From positions 9,702 through 73,701 of the forward strand of contig CAUAEH010000003.1 of the NCBI GenBank assembly GCA_958427975.1: a stretch of 64,000 nt of DNA. Reading direction: 5' to 3'. Below, one piece after another: positions 16,518 through 24,089 of this stretch. The stretch comes from an uncultured Collinsella sp. Lineage in GTDB: Bacteria > Actinomycetota > Coriobacteriia > Coriobacteriales > Coriobacteriaceae. The translations under genes were made by a program, and so were the position numbers. The notes beneath the pieces are model-generated. The model worked only from the letters and a program-made list of their open reading frames with translations. It ran no database searches and was not told the DNA's origin. Position 1 is the first letter of the stretch, and each line of letters begins with the position of its first letter.

Positions 16518-17239
16518 CGGTCTATGTGACAGGCGACATCCACGGTGGGCTCGACATGCAAAAGCTCCGCGACTGGGAGCTTGGGGATAGCCTTGGCAGC
16601 GACGACTATCTGATCATCGCCGGCGACTTTGGCTTTCCGTGGGACTTCACTGCCGAGGAATGCGCCGATATCGCTTGGCTGGAGTCGCGCCCCTACACGG
16701 TGCTGTTCGTCGACGGCAACCACGAGCGCTTCGATCACTGGGCGGAGCGCCCCATGGAGATGTGGCATGGCGGGCTGACGCAGCGCCTGTCGGACACCTC
16801 GCCCATTCGGCGCCTGACGCGCGGCGAGGTCTTCGAGCTCGACGGATCGACGGTCTTCACCATGGGCGGTGCCACGAGCGTGGACAGGGAATACCGCGTG
16901 CCGTATTCCAGCTGGTGGCCTCAGGAGCTCCCGGACGAGCGCGATTTCGATACCGCGCGGACAAAGCTCGACGAGGTCGGCTGGAAGGTCGACTGCGTCA
17001 TCACCCATACCTGCCCGACGCGCATGCTCTCGCCGACGCTCTACCCGGACCCGGGCTGGGAACGCCCCGATGTGGACCGGCTGACCGAATTCCTTGACGA
17101 GCTCGAGGACCGCCTGGACTACAAGCGCTGGTATTACGGCCATTTTCACCGAGACGGCAATCCGGACGAACGGCACACGGTGCTGTATGACCGGATCGTG
17201 AGGCTCGGGGACAAACTCCTGCCGTGGGGTGCGTACTGA
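16514..17239 (+). CDS. Metallophosphoesterase 2
   Basis: A 241-residue calcineurin-like phosphoesterase. Motifs: GDIHGG (7-12), AGDFGF, DGNHERFD, ITHTCP and YGHFHRD. It overlaps its upstream neighbour by 4 bp and its downstream neighbour by 1 bp, so translation is coupled. It clearly resembles the third enzyme (shared MTVY.TGD.HG, FVDGNHE, MGGA.S.DR.YR and SWWP.E blocks), suggesting tandem duplication. No signal peptide, so cytoplasmic. Confidence 0.9.
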   Translation: MTVYVTGDIHGGLDMQKLRDWELGDSLGSDDYLIIAGDFGFPWDFTAEECADIAWLESRPYTVLFVDGNHERFDHWAERPMEMWHGGLTQRLSDTSPIRRLTRGEVFELDGSTVFTMGGATSVDREYRVPYSSWWPQELPDERDFDTARTKLDEVGWKVDCVITHTCPTRMLSPTLYPDPGWERPDVDRLTEFLDELEDRLDYKRWYYGHFHRDGNPDERHTVLYDRIVRLGDKLLPWGAY

Positions 17240-17976
17240 TGACGGTCTATGCGACAGGTGACGTGCACGGCAGGGCCGAGTACGGGTCCAGCCGGTTTGC
17301 CTTCACGAATTGGCCGCTGGGCCGGACCCTGACGCGCGATGACGTGGTGATCGTGGCCGGCGACTTCGGCTTTGTCTGGGATGGGTCCAACGCCGAGAAA
17401 TACTGGCTCGACTGGTTCGAGTCGAAGCCATGGACCACGTGCTTCGTAGACGGAAACCACGAGAACCACCGGATGCTGGCAGAACTGCCGGTGCGGGAGT
17501 GGAACAGCGGCCTCGTTCATGAGGCGCGACCGCACGTGCTGCACCTGATGCGCGGAGAGGTGTTCGATATCGACGGACTCACAGTCCTTGCCATGGGCGG
17601 CGCCGCGAGCAACGACAGGCAGTATCGCAGGGAGGGGAGGAGCTGGTGGCCCGAGGAGATGCCGAGCGAGGAGGAGATGGGCCAATGCCGCGCCGCACTC
17701 GCCCGCGTGGGCTGGAGGGTCGACTACGTGGTGAGTCACGAGGCGCCGGCCGTCCTTGCTGAGGGACTGTGCCGCGAGTGCGGACGCGAGTATCGGGGCG
17801 ACCGGCTGCAACGATTCCTTGGCGAGCTCGACGGACGGCTCGGCTACCGAACCTGGTTCTTCGGGCATTACCACGGCGACGAATGGCGCGACGCCAAGCA
17901 TCGCCTGATCTACCGAGACATCGTGCCGATCGAAGATGCTGCGCCCGGTTCTAGGAACCTTCTGGAAGCGCTCTAG
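17239..17976 (+). CDS. Metallophosphoesterase 3
   Basis: A 245-residue calcineurin-like phosphoesterase. Motifs: GDVHGR (7-12), AGDFGF, DGNHENH, SHEAP and FGHYHGD. It is a paralogue of the preceding gene. A CRECGREY segment near residue 180, absent from its neighbours, could bind an extra metal. Last gene of the operon. It converges on the coiled-coil gene 42 bp away. Confidence 0.9.
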   Translation: MTVYATGDVHGRAEYGSSRFAFTNWPLGRTLTRDDVVIVAGDFGFVWDGSNAEKYWLDWFESKPWTTCFVDGNHENHRMLAELPVREWNSGLVHEARPHVLHLMRGEVFDIDGLTVLAMGGAASNDRQYRREGRSWWPEEMPSEEEMGQCRAALARVGWRVDYVVSHEAPAVLAEGLCRECGREYRGDRLQRFLGELDGRLGYRTWFFGHYHGDEWRDAKHRLIYRDIVPIEDAAPGSRNLLEAL

Positions 17977-18018
17977 AAGATTCCTAGAAATCAGCCGCCT
18001 GATAGGAGAAGCGCGGGG

Positions 18019-18585
18019 CTACTCGCCCTTCATCTGGGTCATGACCTCGACCTTGGCCTCGGCCACGGCCGCCCGCTGCTCGGAGGCGGCGAGACGGTCC
18101 TTGAGGGCGGCGATCTCGGCCATCAGGTCGCGCTGGGCCAGGAGTGTGTCGGCTTGGGCTTTCAGTGCAGTGTCACGCTCGCCGCGCAGCCGCTCGATCT
18201 CATCGACCATGGCCTCAGCCTCGGCATGGAGTTGGACAACCTGCCTGCCGAGGCCCTTAGCACGGGAGAGGTACCTGATGCTTGCGGCGTGGAGCTCGTT
18301 GTTCTCGAGTTCGAGGTTCGCGGTATCGAGTTCGAACTTCTCCTCTATAAAGGCAATCCGCTCATTGCAGTCGGCCTCAATCTTTTCATTCCGATCCGTC
18401 GCCTCGGCGAGCTTGCGGCTGAATTCATCCACCTGGGCCATGAGCAGTGCGTTCTCGGTCCTGAGGTCGGCGGTCTCGCGCAGCAGCTTCTCCCGCCACC
18501 TCGCCTCGATTCGCTCGGCGGCCTCATCGAGGACGGACTTCATGCCGTAACCGTAGATCTCCCTGATTTTTCTCTCGTCTGTCAT
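18019..18585 (-). CDS. Coiled-coil protein, unknown function
   Basis: A 188-residue soluble protein predicted to be almost entirely coiled coil: residues about 15-180 are rich in Glu, Ala, Leu and Arg with heptad spacing (EARWREKLLRETADLRTEN, KLAEATDRNEKIEADCNER). No membrane segment or catalytic motif. The ATG at 18585 is used; a TTG at 18600 is in frame. It may act with the convergent phosphoesterases or in element maintenance; neither can be shown. Confidence 0.7.
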   Translation of the reverse strand: MTDERKIREIYGYGMKSVLDEAAERIEARWREKLLRETADLRTENALLMAQVDEFSRKLAEATDRNEKIEADCNERIAFIEEKFELDTANLELENNELHAASIRYLSRAKGLGRQVVQLHAEAEAMVDEIERLRGERDTALKAQADTLLAQRDLMAEIAALKDRLAASEQRAAVAEAKVEVMTQMKGE

Positions 18586-18600
18586 CGTGCGACATTCCAA

Positions 18601-19045
18601 TCAACAATGGGCATGGCTCCGCCACGCCGTACGGCTGGGAACAAATACGCGGCCGCTGTTGATTTGTAGTCGTCCTGCGATCGGTGAGTTCTAAAAAGGC
18701 GTCTCAAGTCATGCGTTCACGCAGGTTCTCGATTGGAGAAATACCGCACGTTTTCATGATATCACGTGCCTTAAAGACCATGAATGGACGGCCATATCGA
18801 TTCGTTGAAAATGGCACCAACGACGTGTTGGTGGCGGGGGAGTGATGGCGTTAAAGATGTCGAGAATGATTATAGGATTGTTTTAGATGCGGGCATGAAA
18901 AAGGGTCGAATCGAAGTGTCTGGCCGGACGCCAATTGTCCGGGAACTGTTTCGATTCGACCGTGTTTCATTTTACATCCGCGGCATGCTCTTATAGACGC
19001 CCGGCGATTACCGACCTTCACGACCTCGATAGTCGGGCTATGGAC
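18601..19045. other. Gene-free region with an elaborate inverted repeat
   Basis: No convincing gene is present. A perfect 12-bp inverted repeat, GGTCGAATCGAA (18904-18915) with TTCGATTCGACC (18950-18961), encloses a second hairpin, CCGGAC (18924-18929) with GTCCGG (18937-18942). This lies beside a winged-helix gene resembling replication initiators. It could be a replication origin or a regulatory site. Confidence 0.5.
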
Positions 19046-19432
19046 TTAAGATTTCTTGGGCTCCCAGCCGTTTTCGATTGCGGCGGGGTAGACTGCGGCG
19101 TAATTAAGCATCCAGCTGCCATCGCCCGCTTTTTGAATAAACCCCTTATCCGTCAAAGAGGTATAGGCCCGGGAGATCGTATTCTTACTTAGGTGGTAGC
19201 GCTCCTCAATCCATTTGCTTTTTGCGTAAAAGCCCATGGCTCGTTTGTTTTTGGAAGGATTTCCAAGCTTCCATACTAGGCCGAGGATGAGGCGCTCGGC
19301 AGCGACAGTGGTGGCACAACACGCCCAGTCGGGCACCGAAATAAAATTCGCGTTATCCATTTTCCTTCTAATCTCTCGTTGCTCATTAACATCATCGCGA
19401 TATTTGTCAGAAATTGACGGTAGCTCGCTCAT
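19046..19432 (-). CDS. Winged-helix DNA-binding protein (replication-initiator-like)
   Basis: A 128-residue protein. The central part (about 40-105) reads as a winged helix: LILGLVWKLGN, KNKRAMGFYAKSKWIEERY, HLSKNTISRAYTSLTDKGFIQ. Similar short proteins on mobile elements are annotated as helix-turn-helix or RepA-N-like. It starts 10 bp after the excisionase stop and is co-transcribed with it. It may regulate excision or start replication of the circular form; this is inferred. Confidence 0.7.
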   Translation of the reverse strand: MSELPSISDKYRDDVNEQREIRRKMDNANFISVPDWACCATTVAAERLILGLVWKLGNPSKNKRAMGFYAKSKWIEERYHLSKNTISRAYTSLTDKGFIQKAGDGSWMLNYAAVYPAAIENGWEPKKS

Positions 19433-19441
19433 GTTTACCGC

Positions 19442-19687
19442 CTAGTCAAGGTGGGCGGTACGACCTTCAAGCTGTTTGAAAAGTTCGTAGAATGAGCTTT
19501 CAAACATGTAATTAGAGCGATGGACCTGGATGAGCTTGCCGGACTCGCGCATGAATTTGCGTGCAGTGTTCTCGCTCCAGCCAGTGATTTCGCGGATATC
19601 GTTAACGCGGAGCAACCGATCGCACTGAGCGGCACCAGTAGGGAAAGTCGGTGTGGACGCCTGGGTGCTAATCTTTGGAGTAGCCAT
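19442..19687 (-). CDS. xis: Excisionase-like helix-turn-helix protein
   Basis: An 81-residue protein with an excisionase/MerR-type fold: LLRVNDIREITGWSENTARK, then MRESGKLIQVHRSNYMFESS. Small size, basic character and a position next to the integrase fit a recombination directionality factor. It precedes the winged-helix gene in the same transcript. Two 18-bp palindromes lie upstream, between it and the integrase gene. Confidence 0.75.
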   Translation of the reverse strand: MATPKISTQASTPTFPTGAAQCDRLLRVNDIREITGWSENTARKFMRESGKLIQVHRSNYMFESSFYELFKQLEGRTAHLD

Positions 19688-19769
19688 GATGAGCTATCCT
19701 TTCAATGAGGGCCCTCCCTGTGCTTGTAAGACGTACCAGGTTCATAAGCACTTGGGGGGCCGGTTTCTA

Positions 19770-19871
19770 TGACTACATGCGTAGTCATCTGACAGCTTTA
19801 GCATGTATTAAAACTCATTAGATGTCAATCAAATAAAGCATCTACCTGCGGAAACGGTATTATAGTACCGT
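19770..19871. promoter_or_regulatory. Two 18-bp palindromes in the int-xis intergenic region
   Basis: TGACTACATGCGTAGTCA (19770-19787, perfect 7-bp arms) and ACGGTATTATAGTACCGT (19854-19871, 6-bp arms). Read on the minus strand the second contains TATAAT, a -10 element for leftward transcription of xis. An operator overlapping the xis promoter is likely. Confidence 0.55.
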
Positions 19872-19905
19872 AATATTATGAAAAAAACGATGAATGAAAA
19901 ACATG

Positions 19906-21153
19906 CTATTTCTCACTTCTCTGTATATAGGCGTTGATGAAGGCTTCGTAGCCTTTAACTGCTTTTATTTCTGATTGTTGAACGAGGCTTGTATACGTTT
20001 TGAGCGTGATATTGGGGTCCGCGTGGCCAAGAATACCTTGCACGCTTCTAACGTCCGATCCGTTCGCCAGCATAAAAGTGCTTACACAATGCCTGAGCTG
20101 ATGCGGGCAGATGCCCTTATATAGTTTTCCGCCAGTCGAATTGTTCGGCTCATAGATTCCAAGATTGCAGCTAACTGCGAAATCGCGAAACCAATGGTTG
20201 AAGATGTAGTTTTTCATGTGACAGACAGTAGGGATCCCTTGCTCGACAGCAATATCGCTAATGATGGGAGTGCTGCCAGTCTGGGACAGCCCCAGAGAGG
20301 CCAGGAGCTCTTTTTGTATGGCTGACCATGATTGAAGACGTTCGGCCAAGGTTTCTCCAACGGGGATTTTGCGTTGGCTTTCTTGTGACTTGGGTGCCCT
20401 CAGTTCATGGTCGTTGGTGTACTGCCTGTCAATTTTCAAGGTTTTATTGGCAGGGTCCCAATCGCGCCATTCGAGGCCCAGCATCTCGCCTTTCCGCATA
20501 CCCGTATACACTAGTACTAGTGTACCAACAGCTTCGGCGGTGAGCTCAATGTGTTGAAGACGTGTGCATAGGGTAGCTACTTGGTCGATTGTCAGTGATT
20601 CTCTTTTGTTGCGTGGTCTGCGAACATGAACGGTAGCGCAGGGGTTTCGGTCAATTATTCTCTTTGCGACCGCATCCGACAAAATCTGACGCAGTTTCGC
20701 ATTGATTCGTACAAGCTCTGATGGTTTGTATTTTCCCGTATGACGAGCTTCGGCATATGTTTCTTCGATTAGATCGGGAGTTAGCCCCTCAATTGTCTGA
20801 AACGCACCGAATAGGTCTTCGATATGCCTGCAATCGTACGCTTCTCTTTCATAGCTCGTTGGCGCAAGCTCGGTGTCCCTATTTTCATGAAAGGCCCAGC
20901 AGTAGGACGCAAGCAAAGTGGGCTTTTTAGTTTTAGTGATCGTGCCAGAGGAGTTGATTTCAGCCAGCTTGGCCTGCATTGCAGCCTTAGCTTCTGTTTT
21001 AGTCTTGCAACGAACTGTATAAGTTGGGGATCGTTTGTAGCGCCCCGTCTTAGGGTCCTTGACTCCAAGGGAAAAATAATAGCGATAGGTGTTAGGTGAT
21101 CTCTTGTCTTTCCAACACGTGCCTCTTCCGCTAATGAGTGGCTGTTCTGACAT
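19906..21153 (-). CDS. int: Tyrosine-type site-specific integrase
   Basis: A 415-residue phage-type integrase. The N-terminal arm-binding region (residues 1-70) and SAM-like core-binding domain (about 80-165) precede the catalytic domain. Its residues are visible: Arg220 in YTGMRKGEMLGLEWRD, His351-x-x-Arg354 in CPHQLRH, His377 in GILGHADPN and the nucleophile Tyr387 in TLKTYTSL. It lies next to attR and is transcribed into the element, the usual arrangement. It recombines the 48-bp tRNA-Arg core. Confidence 0.97.
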   Translation of the reverse strand: MSEQPLISGRGTCWKDKRSPNTYRYYFSLGVKDPKTGRYKRSPTYTVRCKTKTEAKAAMQAKLAEINSSGTITKTKKPTLLASYCWAFHENRDTELAPTSYEREAYDCRHIEDLFGAFQTIEGLTPDLIEETYAEARHTGKYKPSELVRINAKLRQILSDAVAKRIIDRNPCATVHVRRPRNKRESLTIDQVATLCTRLQHIELTAEAVGTLVLVYTGMRKGEMLGLEWRDWDPANKTLKIDRQYTNDHELRAPKSQESQRKIPVGETLAERLQSWSAIQKELLASLGLSQTGSTPIISDIAVEQGIPTVCHMKNYIFNHWFRDFAVSCNLGIYEPNNSTGGKLYKGICPHQLRHCVSTFMLANGSDVRSVQGILGHADPNITLKTYTSLVQQSEIKAVKGYEAFINAYIQRSEK

Positions 21154-21613
21154 CTTTGCGCTCCGTTTCTTTGAATAGTTTTCAACAATTCATTGAGTGC
21201 AGTTTAGCTAAAGCTGTTAGTAATATATTTGTAAAAGCGTAGGCGCAGCTACCGGAGGCAAAAGACACAAACTGCTATGTTTATCTGCGGTTATATGATG
21301 TTCAATGATGCTTGATGAATGGTAGGGGGTAGCATTAAATCATATCTCCTAAAGCGGGTGTCGACGGTTCGAATCCGCCCGGGGGCACCAGGGAATATGA
21401 CGGCGTCGCGAGAGCGGCGCCGTTTCTGGTTTGTGGGGGCCGCCGGCGGATTCGGGCCGTCGACGCCCGCGTCACCAATATGGGTCGCATTTCGTCTAGC
21501 TCCGCCCGCGCCACCTTTCCCGTCGCCCGCACCATCAGGGCTGCATCGGTTAGAATCGTGTGTGCGACGTATCCCGTGCGCGGGCGGCCGAAGACTTGAT
21601 CGGAGGTCCCCAA
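21154..21613. other. attR region and displaced tRNA terminator
   Basis: No gene before 21614. It contains the integrase upstream region, the attR core (21345-21392), and just outside it the hairpin ACGGCG (21400-21405) with CGCCGT (21418-21423) followed by TTTCT. That hairpin is probably the original terminator of the tRNA-Arg gene before insertion. Confidence 0.6.
21345..21392. repeat. attR, right 48-bp direct repeat
   Basis: Identical over 48 bp to 7198-7245, the 3' end of tRNA-Arg. There is no tRNA 5' half here, so this is the remnant copy produced by site-specific integration. Confidence 0.93.
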
Positions 21614-21763
21614 TTGCTGAAATTCCTTAACGCGCTCGCCGCCCTTGCGACGGTCGGCACGTTCATCATTGCGTTTCTTGATTCGTATGAGGTTCGGTTT
21701 AAGGTCCGTAGGCGCACGCGCGGTGCGGACGGTTCTCGGCGTTTGCGCCGCAAGCGCAAATAA
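21614..21763 (+). CDS. Type I toxin-like peptide, copy 2 (TM helix plus basic tail)
   Basis: A 49-residue peptide starting at TTG 21614, 7 bp after GGAGG. The N-terminal hydrophobic helix (LNALAALATVGTFIIAFL, residues about 5-22) is followed by a strongly basic tail ending RRLRRKRK. The leader resembles that of the copy at 15490: TAGAATC, then CGTGC/GGGC blocks, then TTGAT.GGAGGT. Its stop codon abuts a perfect bidirectional terminator. It lies on the chromosomal side of attR. Toxin function is inferred from architecture only. Confidence 0.6.
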   Translation: MLKFLNALAALATVGTFIIAFLDSYEVRFKVRRRTRGADGSRRLRRKRK

Positions 21764-21792
21764 AAACGGCCGGGGTTGCAGCCCGGCCGTTT
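21764..21792. terminator. Bidirectional terminator at the end of toxin-like gene 2
   Basis: Perfect 11-bp arms, AAACGGCCGGG (21764-21774) and CCCGGCCGTTT (21782-21792). On the minus strand it is followed by TTTTTATTT (counting the arm's own T), so it can end a convergent antisense RNA as well as the mRNA. Confidence 0.8.
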
Positions 21793-21908
21793 AACACGTT
21801 AGAAAACTAGGCCGCCCGCGCTCCTTAACACTTACGCGGGGTGCGTCGTTTTCTAGAAACATTCTACCCGTTCGGCTGCGGGTCCGTCCACATTTTCCAA
21901 ATCAAATC
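21764..21908 (-). ncRNA. Candidate antisense RNA and promoter for toxin-like locus 2
   Basis: On the minus strand, -35 TGGACG (21885-21890) and -10 TAGAAT (21861-21866) are exactly 18 bp apart, as in locus 1, with a similar AT-rich upstream box. The RNA would fold with TAGAAAAC/GTTTTCTA arms (21848-21855 and 21800-21807) and end at the terminator at 21764-21792. GTGCGTCGT (21841-21849) nearly repeats GTGCGACGT (21562-21570) at the mRNA start, so the two 5' ends are complementary. Confidence 0.45.
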
Positions 21909-21933
21909 ACCAGATGTCTACTGAGACACGTAA

Positions 21934-21970
21934 AGCGCCCGCTTGCCGGGGGAGCAAGCGGGCGCTTTTG
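21934..21970. terminator. Terminator between toxin-like locus 2 and pknB
   Basis: Perfect 15-bp arms (21934-21948 and 21956-21970), each ending in or starting with AAA/TTT. It is placed after the minus-strand pknB stop and can serve both strands. Confidence 0.8.
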
Positions 21971-22019
21971 AGCGAATGTGTTTGCGGTCTAAACCGCTCG
22001 GAGCAACAAGCGATTGACG

Positions 22020-23957
22020 TTAGTTGCTAGACTCGGAGTCGTCGCCGGAACCGGAGATGGAAACCGTCAGCGTGATCGTGCTGTCGGTGGACTGCTTGCC
22101 GGTGGGGGAGACGCCCGTAACGGTGGCATTCTCGTTGCCGCTCACGGGGTTGCCGTTCTGATCGCAGAATGCGATGTTGTAGAAACCGGCGTTGTTGAGC
22201 GCGGTGACGGCGGCGGAGATGCTCTTGCCGTACAGGTTGCCCGGGACGCTGGCCTTGCCGGACTTCTTGGCGATGACGACGGTGATCGTGGCGCCGGGCT
22301 TCTGCTTGCCGCTGGGGTTCCAGCTAATTACGGTGCCCTCGGTAACCGAGTCGTTTTCCTGGTAGCTCACGTCGACGCCAAAGCCAGCCATGTCGAGAGC
22401 GTTGCGCGCCTGGGCCTCGGTCATGTCGGTCAGATCGGGCACAGAGGTGGTGTCCGGGCCGCCAGAGACCTTGTACGAGATGGTCGTGCCCTTCTCGACC
22501 TCTTTGCCGGCAGCAGTGCTCTGCTCAAAGACCTGGCCCTCTTCGGCCTCATTGGCTTCCTCCGAAGCGCTGCCCTTCAGGCCCACGCTTGCCAGTGCGG
22601 CCTCGGCCTGGTCCTTGGTCAGGCCGACGAGCCGCGGAACCTCAACCTTCTCGGAGGGCTTGGGGCCCTTGGAGATTACCAGGTTCACCCTTGTGCCCTT
22701 GGCCTTCTTGGTGTTGCCGTTGGGGGTCTGCTCGGCGACCTTTCCCTCGTCGACATCGTCGTTGTAGCTCTGGTCGACGGTGCCAACCTCAAGGCCTGCT
22801 TCCTTGATCAGCTCAATAGCGGTTTCCTGGTCCTTGCCCAGCACGTCGGGCACCGTGACCTGTTCGCCACTGAACATGCCCGTGGCAAAGGCCACTACAA
22901 CGCCAATTACGGCGACGGCGGCAATCACGGCGGCGATGATCTTGTTCTTGTTGGACTTAGGCTTCTCGACCTCGTAGGAGCCCGTGGAGCCCGAGACAGC
23001 GCTACGGGCGGTATTCTGACCGCTCACGCCCGAGACGGGACGAACCATAGCGCGCGTTGAGTCGGAAAGCTCACGGGTCTTGGTGGCACCCAGGTCGCCG
23101 GCGGCACCAATGATGCGCGTGGGCTCCGAGACGTTGACGGCACGGCCGGACAGGTAGCTGTTGAGCACCTGGCGCAGCTCGTCGGCCGTCTGGAAGCGGT
23201 TTGCCGGGTCCTTCTCCATGCACTTGAGGATGATGCGTTCCAGGTCGGCATCGACGCCGGAGTTGATCTGGCTCGGCGGGATGGGGAGCTCGTTGACCTG
23301 CTTGAGCGCGACCGAGATGGCGTCGTCGCCGTCAAAGGGTACGCGGCCGGTGGCGCACTCGTACATGACGACACCCAGCGAGTAGATATCCGAGGTGGGG
23401 CCGAGGTCCTGGCCGCGGGTCTGCTCGGGGCTTACATAGTGGGCGGTGCCCAGAACGTTGTTATCCTGCGTGAGGTGGCTGTTCTTAGCGCGTGCGATGC
23501 CAAAATCCATTACCTTGATGTTGCCGTCGGGCAGCACCATGATGTTTTGCGGCTTAATGTCGCGGTGGATGATCTCGTGCTTGTGTGCGACCGAAAGCGC
23601 GGAGCTGATCTGCGAGCCGATCTGCGCGACCTTCTTGGGATCGAGGGCGCCGTGGCTCTTGATGCCGCTCTTAAGGTCGGTACCGCGCAGGTACTCCATG
23701 ACGATGTAATAGGTGTCGCCGTCCTTGCCCCAGTCGTAGACGCCCACGATATAGGGGGAGGACAGGCCGGCAGCTGCCTGGGCCTCCTGCTTAAAGCGGG
23801 CGGCGAAGGTGGCGTCGCCGGCATACTGCGGCAGCATGATCTTGACGGCAACCGTGCGGTCGAGGACCTGATCCTGTGCACGGAAGACGGTCGCCATGCC
23901 GCCTGTTCCCACCTTATCCTTGAGGAGGTATCTTCCCCCGAGGACCCTCTGTTCCAT
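22020..23957 (-). CDS. pknB: Ser/Thr protein kinase with four PASTA domains
   Basis: A 645-residue membrane sensor kinase that controls wall growth by phosphorylating division and peptidoglycan enzymes. The kinase domain is residues 8-270: Gly loop GTGGMA, Lys39, Glu58, HRD 131-133 and DFG 151-153. A Thr-containing linker precedes one membrane helix (about 338-362). Four extracellular PASTA repeats, which bind muropeptides in this family, complete the protein, with an acidic Ser tail (GDDSESSN). The ATG at 23957 follows TAGGAGCAGGA. It is last in the leftward wall-signalling cluster, 132 bp after the RodA-PBP gene. Confidence 0.96.
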   Translation of the reverse strand: MEQRVLGGRYLLKDKVGTGGMATVFRAQDQVLDRTVAVKIMLPQYAGDATFAARFKQEAQAAAGLSSPYIVGVYDWGKDGDTYYIVMEYLRGTDLKSGIKSHGALDPKKVAQIGSQISSALSVAHKHEIIHRDIKPQNIMVLPDGNIKVMDFGIARAKNSHLTQDNNVLGTAHYVSPEQTRGQDLGPTSDIYSLGVVMYECATGRVPFDGDDAISVALKQVNELPIPPSQINSGVDADLERIILKCMEKDPANRFQTADELRQVLNSYLSGRAVNVSEPTRIIGAAGDLGATKTRELSDSTRAMVRPVSGVSGQNTARSAVSGSTGSYEVEKPKSNKNKIIAAVIAAVAVIGVVVAFATGMFSGEQVTVPDVLGKDQETAIELIKEAGLEVGTVDQSYNDDVDEGKVAEQTPNGNTKKAKGTRVNLVISKGPKPSEKVEVPRLVGLTKDQAEAALASVGLKGSASEEANEAEEGQVFEQSTAAGKEVEKGTTISYKVSGGPDTTSVPDLTDMTEAQARNALDMAGFGVDVSYQENDSVTEGTVISWNPSGKQKPGATITVVIAKKSGKASVPGNLYGKSISAAVTALNNAGFYNIAFCDQNGNPVSGNENATVTGVSPTGKQSTDSTITLTVSISGSGDDSESSN

Positions 23958-24089
23958 TCCTGCTCCTAACATAACTATTCGCTCAACGATGTGTGTAGTA
24001 CCAAATGTGTGGCCGCTGGGGCCGTGTGGCGCGTTGCCGCTAGCTCATCGGCCGCGGCGTGCCCCAAGTATCCGCTTTGATCACGGGCA

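Larger units (their letters stand above)
7198..21392. mobile_element. Integrative mobilizable element, about 14.1 kb, in tRNA-Arg
   Basis: The element is bounded by perfect 48-bp direct repeats derived from the tRNA-Arg 3' end. It has a tyrosine integrase at its right end, an excisionase-like gene, MobC- and MobA-like genes and structured non-coding DNA upstream of mobC suited to an oriT. No coupling protein or type IV secretion gene is present, so transfer would need a helper. Cargo includes a surface protein, a lipoprotein, three phosphoesterases and a toxin-like locus. Several stretches are visibly AT-richer than the flanking chromosome. Confidence 0.92.

Noticed and set aside
15944..17239. 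A long frame starting inside metallophosphoesterase 1 and running through gene 2
   Set aside because: Its first half is out of frame with gene 1 and has no homology features. The real gene 2 starts at 16514 with an intact phosphoesterase N-terminus.
18784..18996. A 70-codon open frame in the gene-free region near the winged-helix gene
   Set aside because: It has no ribosome site and spans the nested inverted repeat, which better explains the sequence; not supported as a gene.
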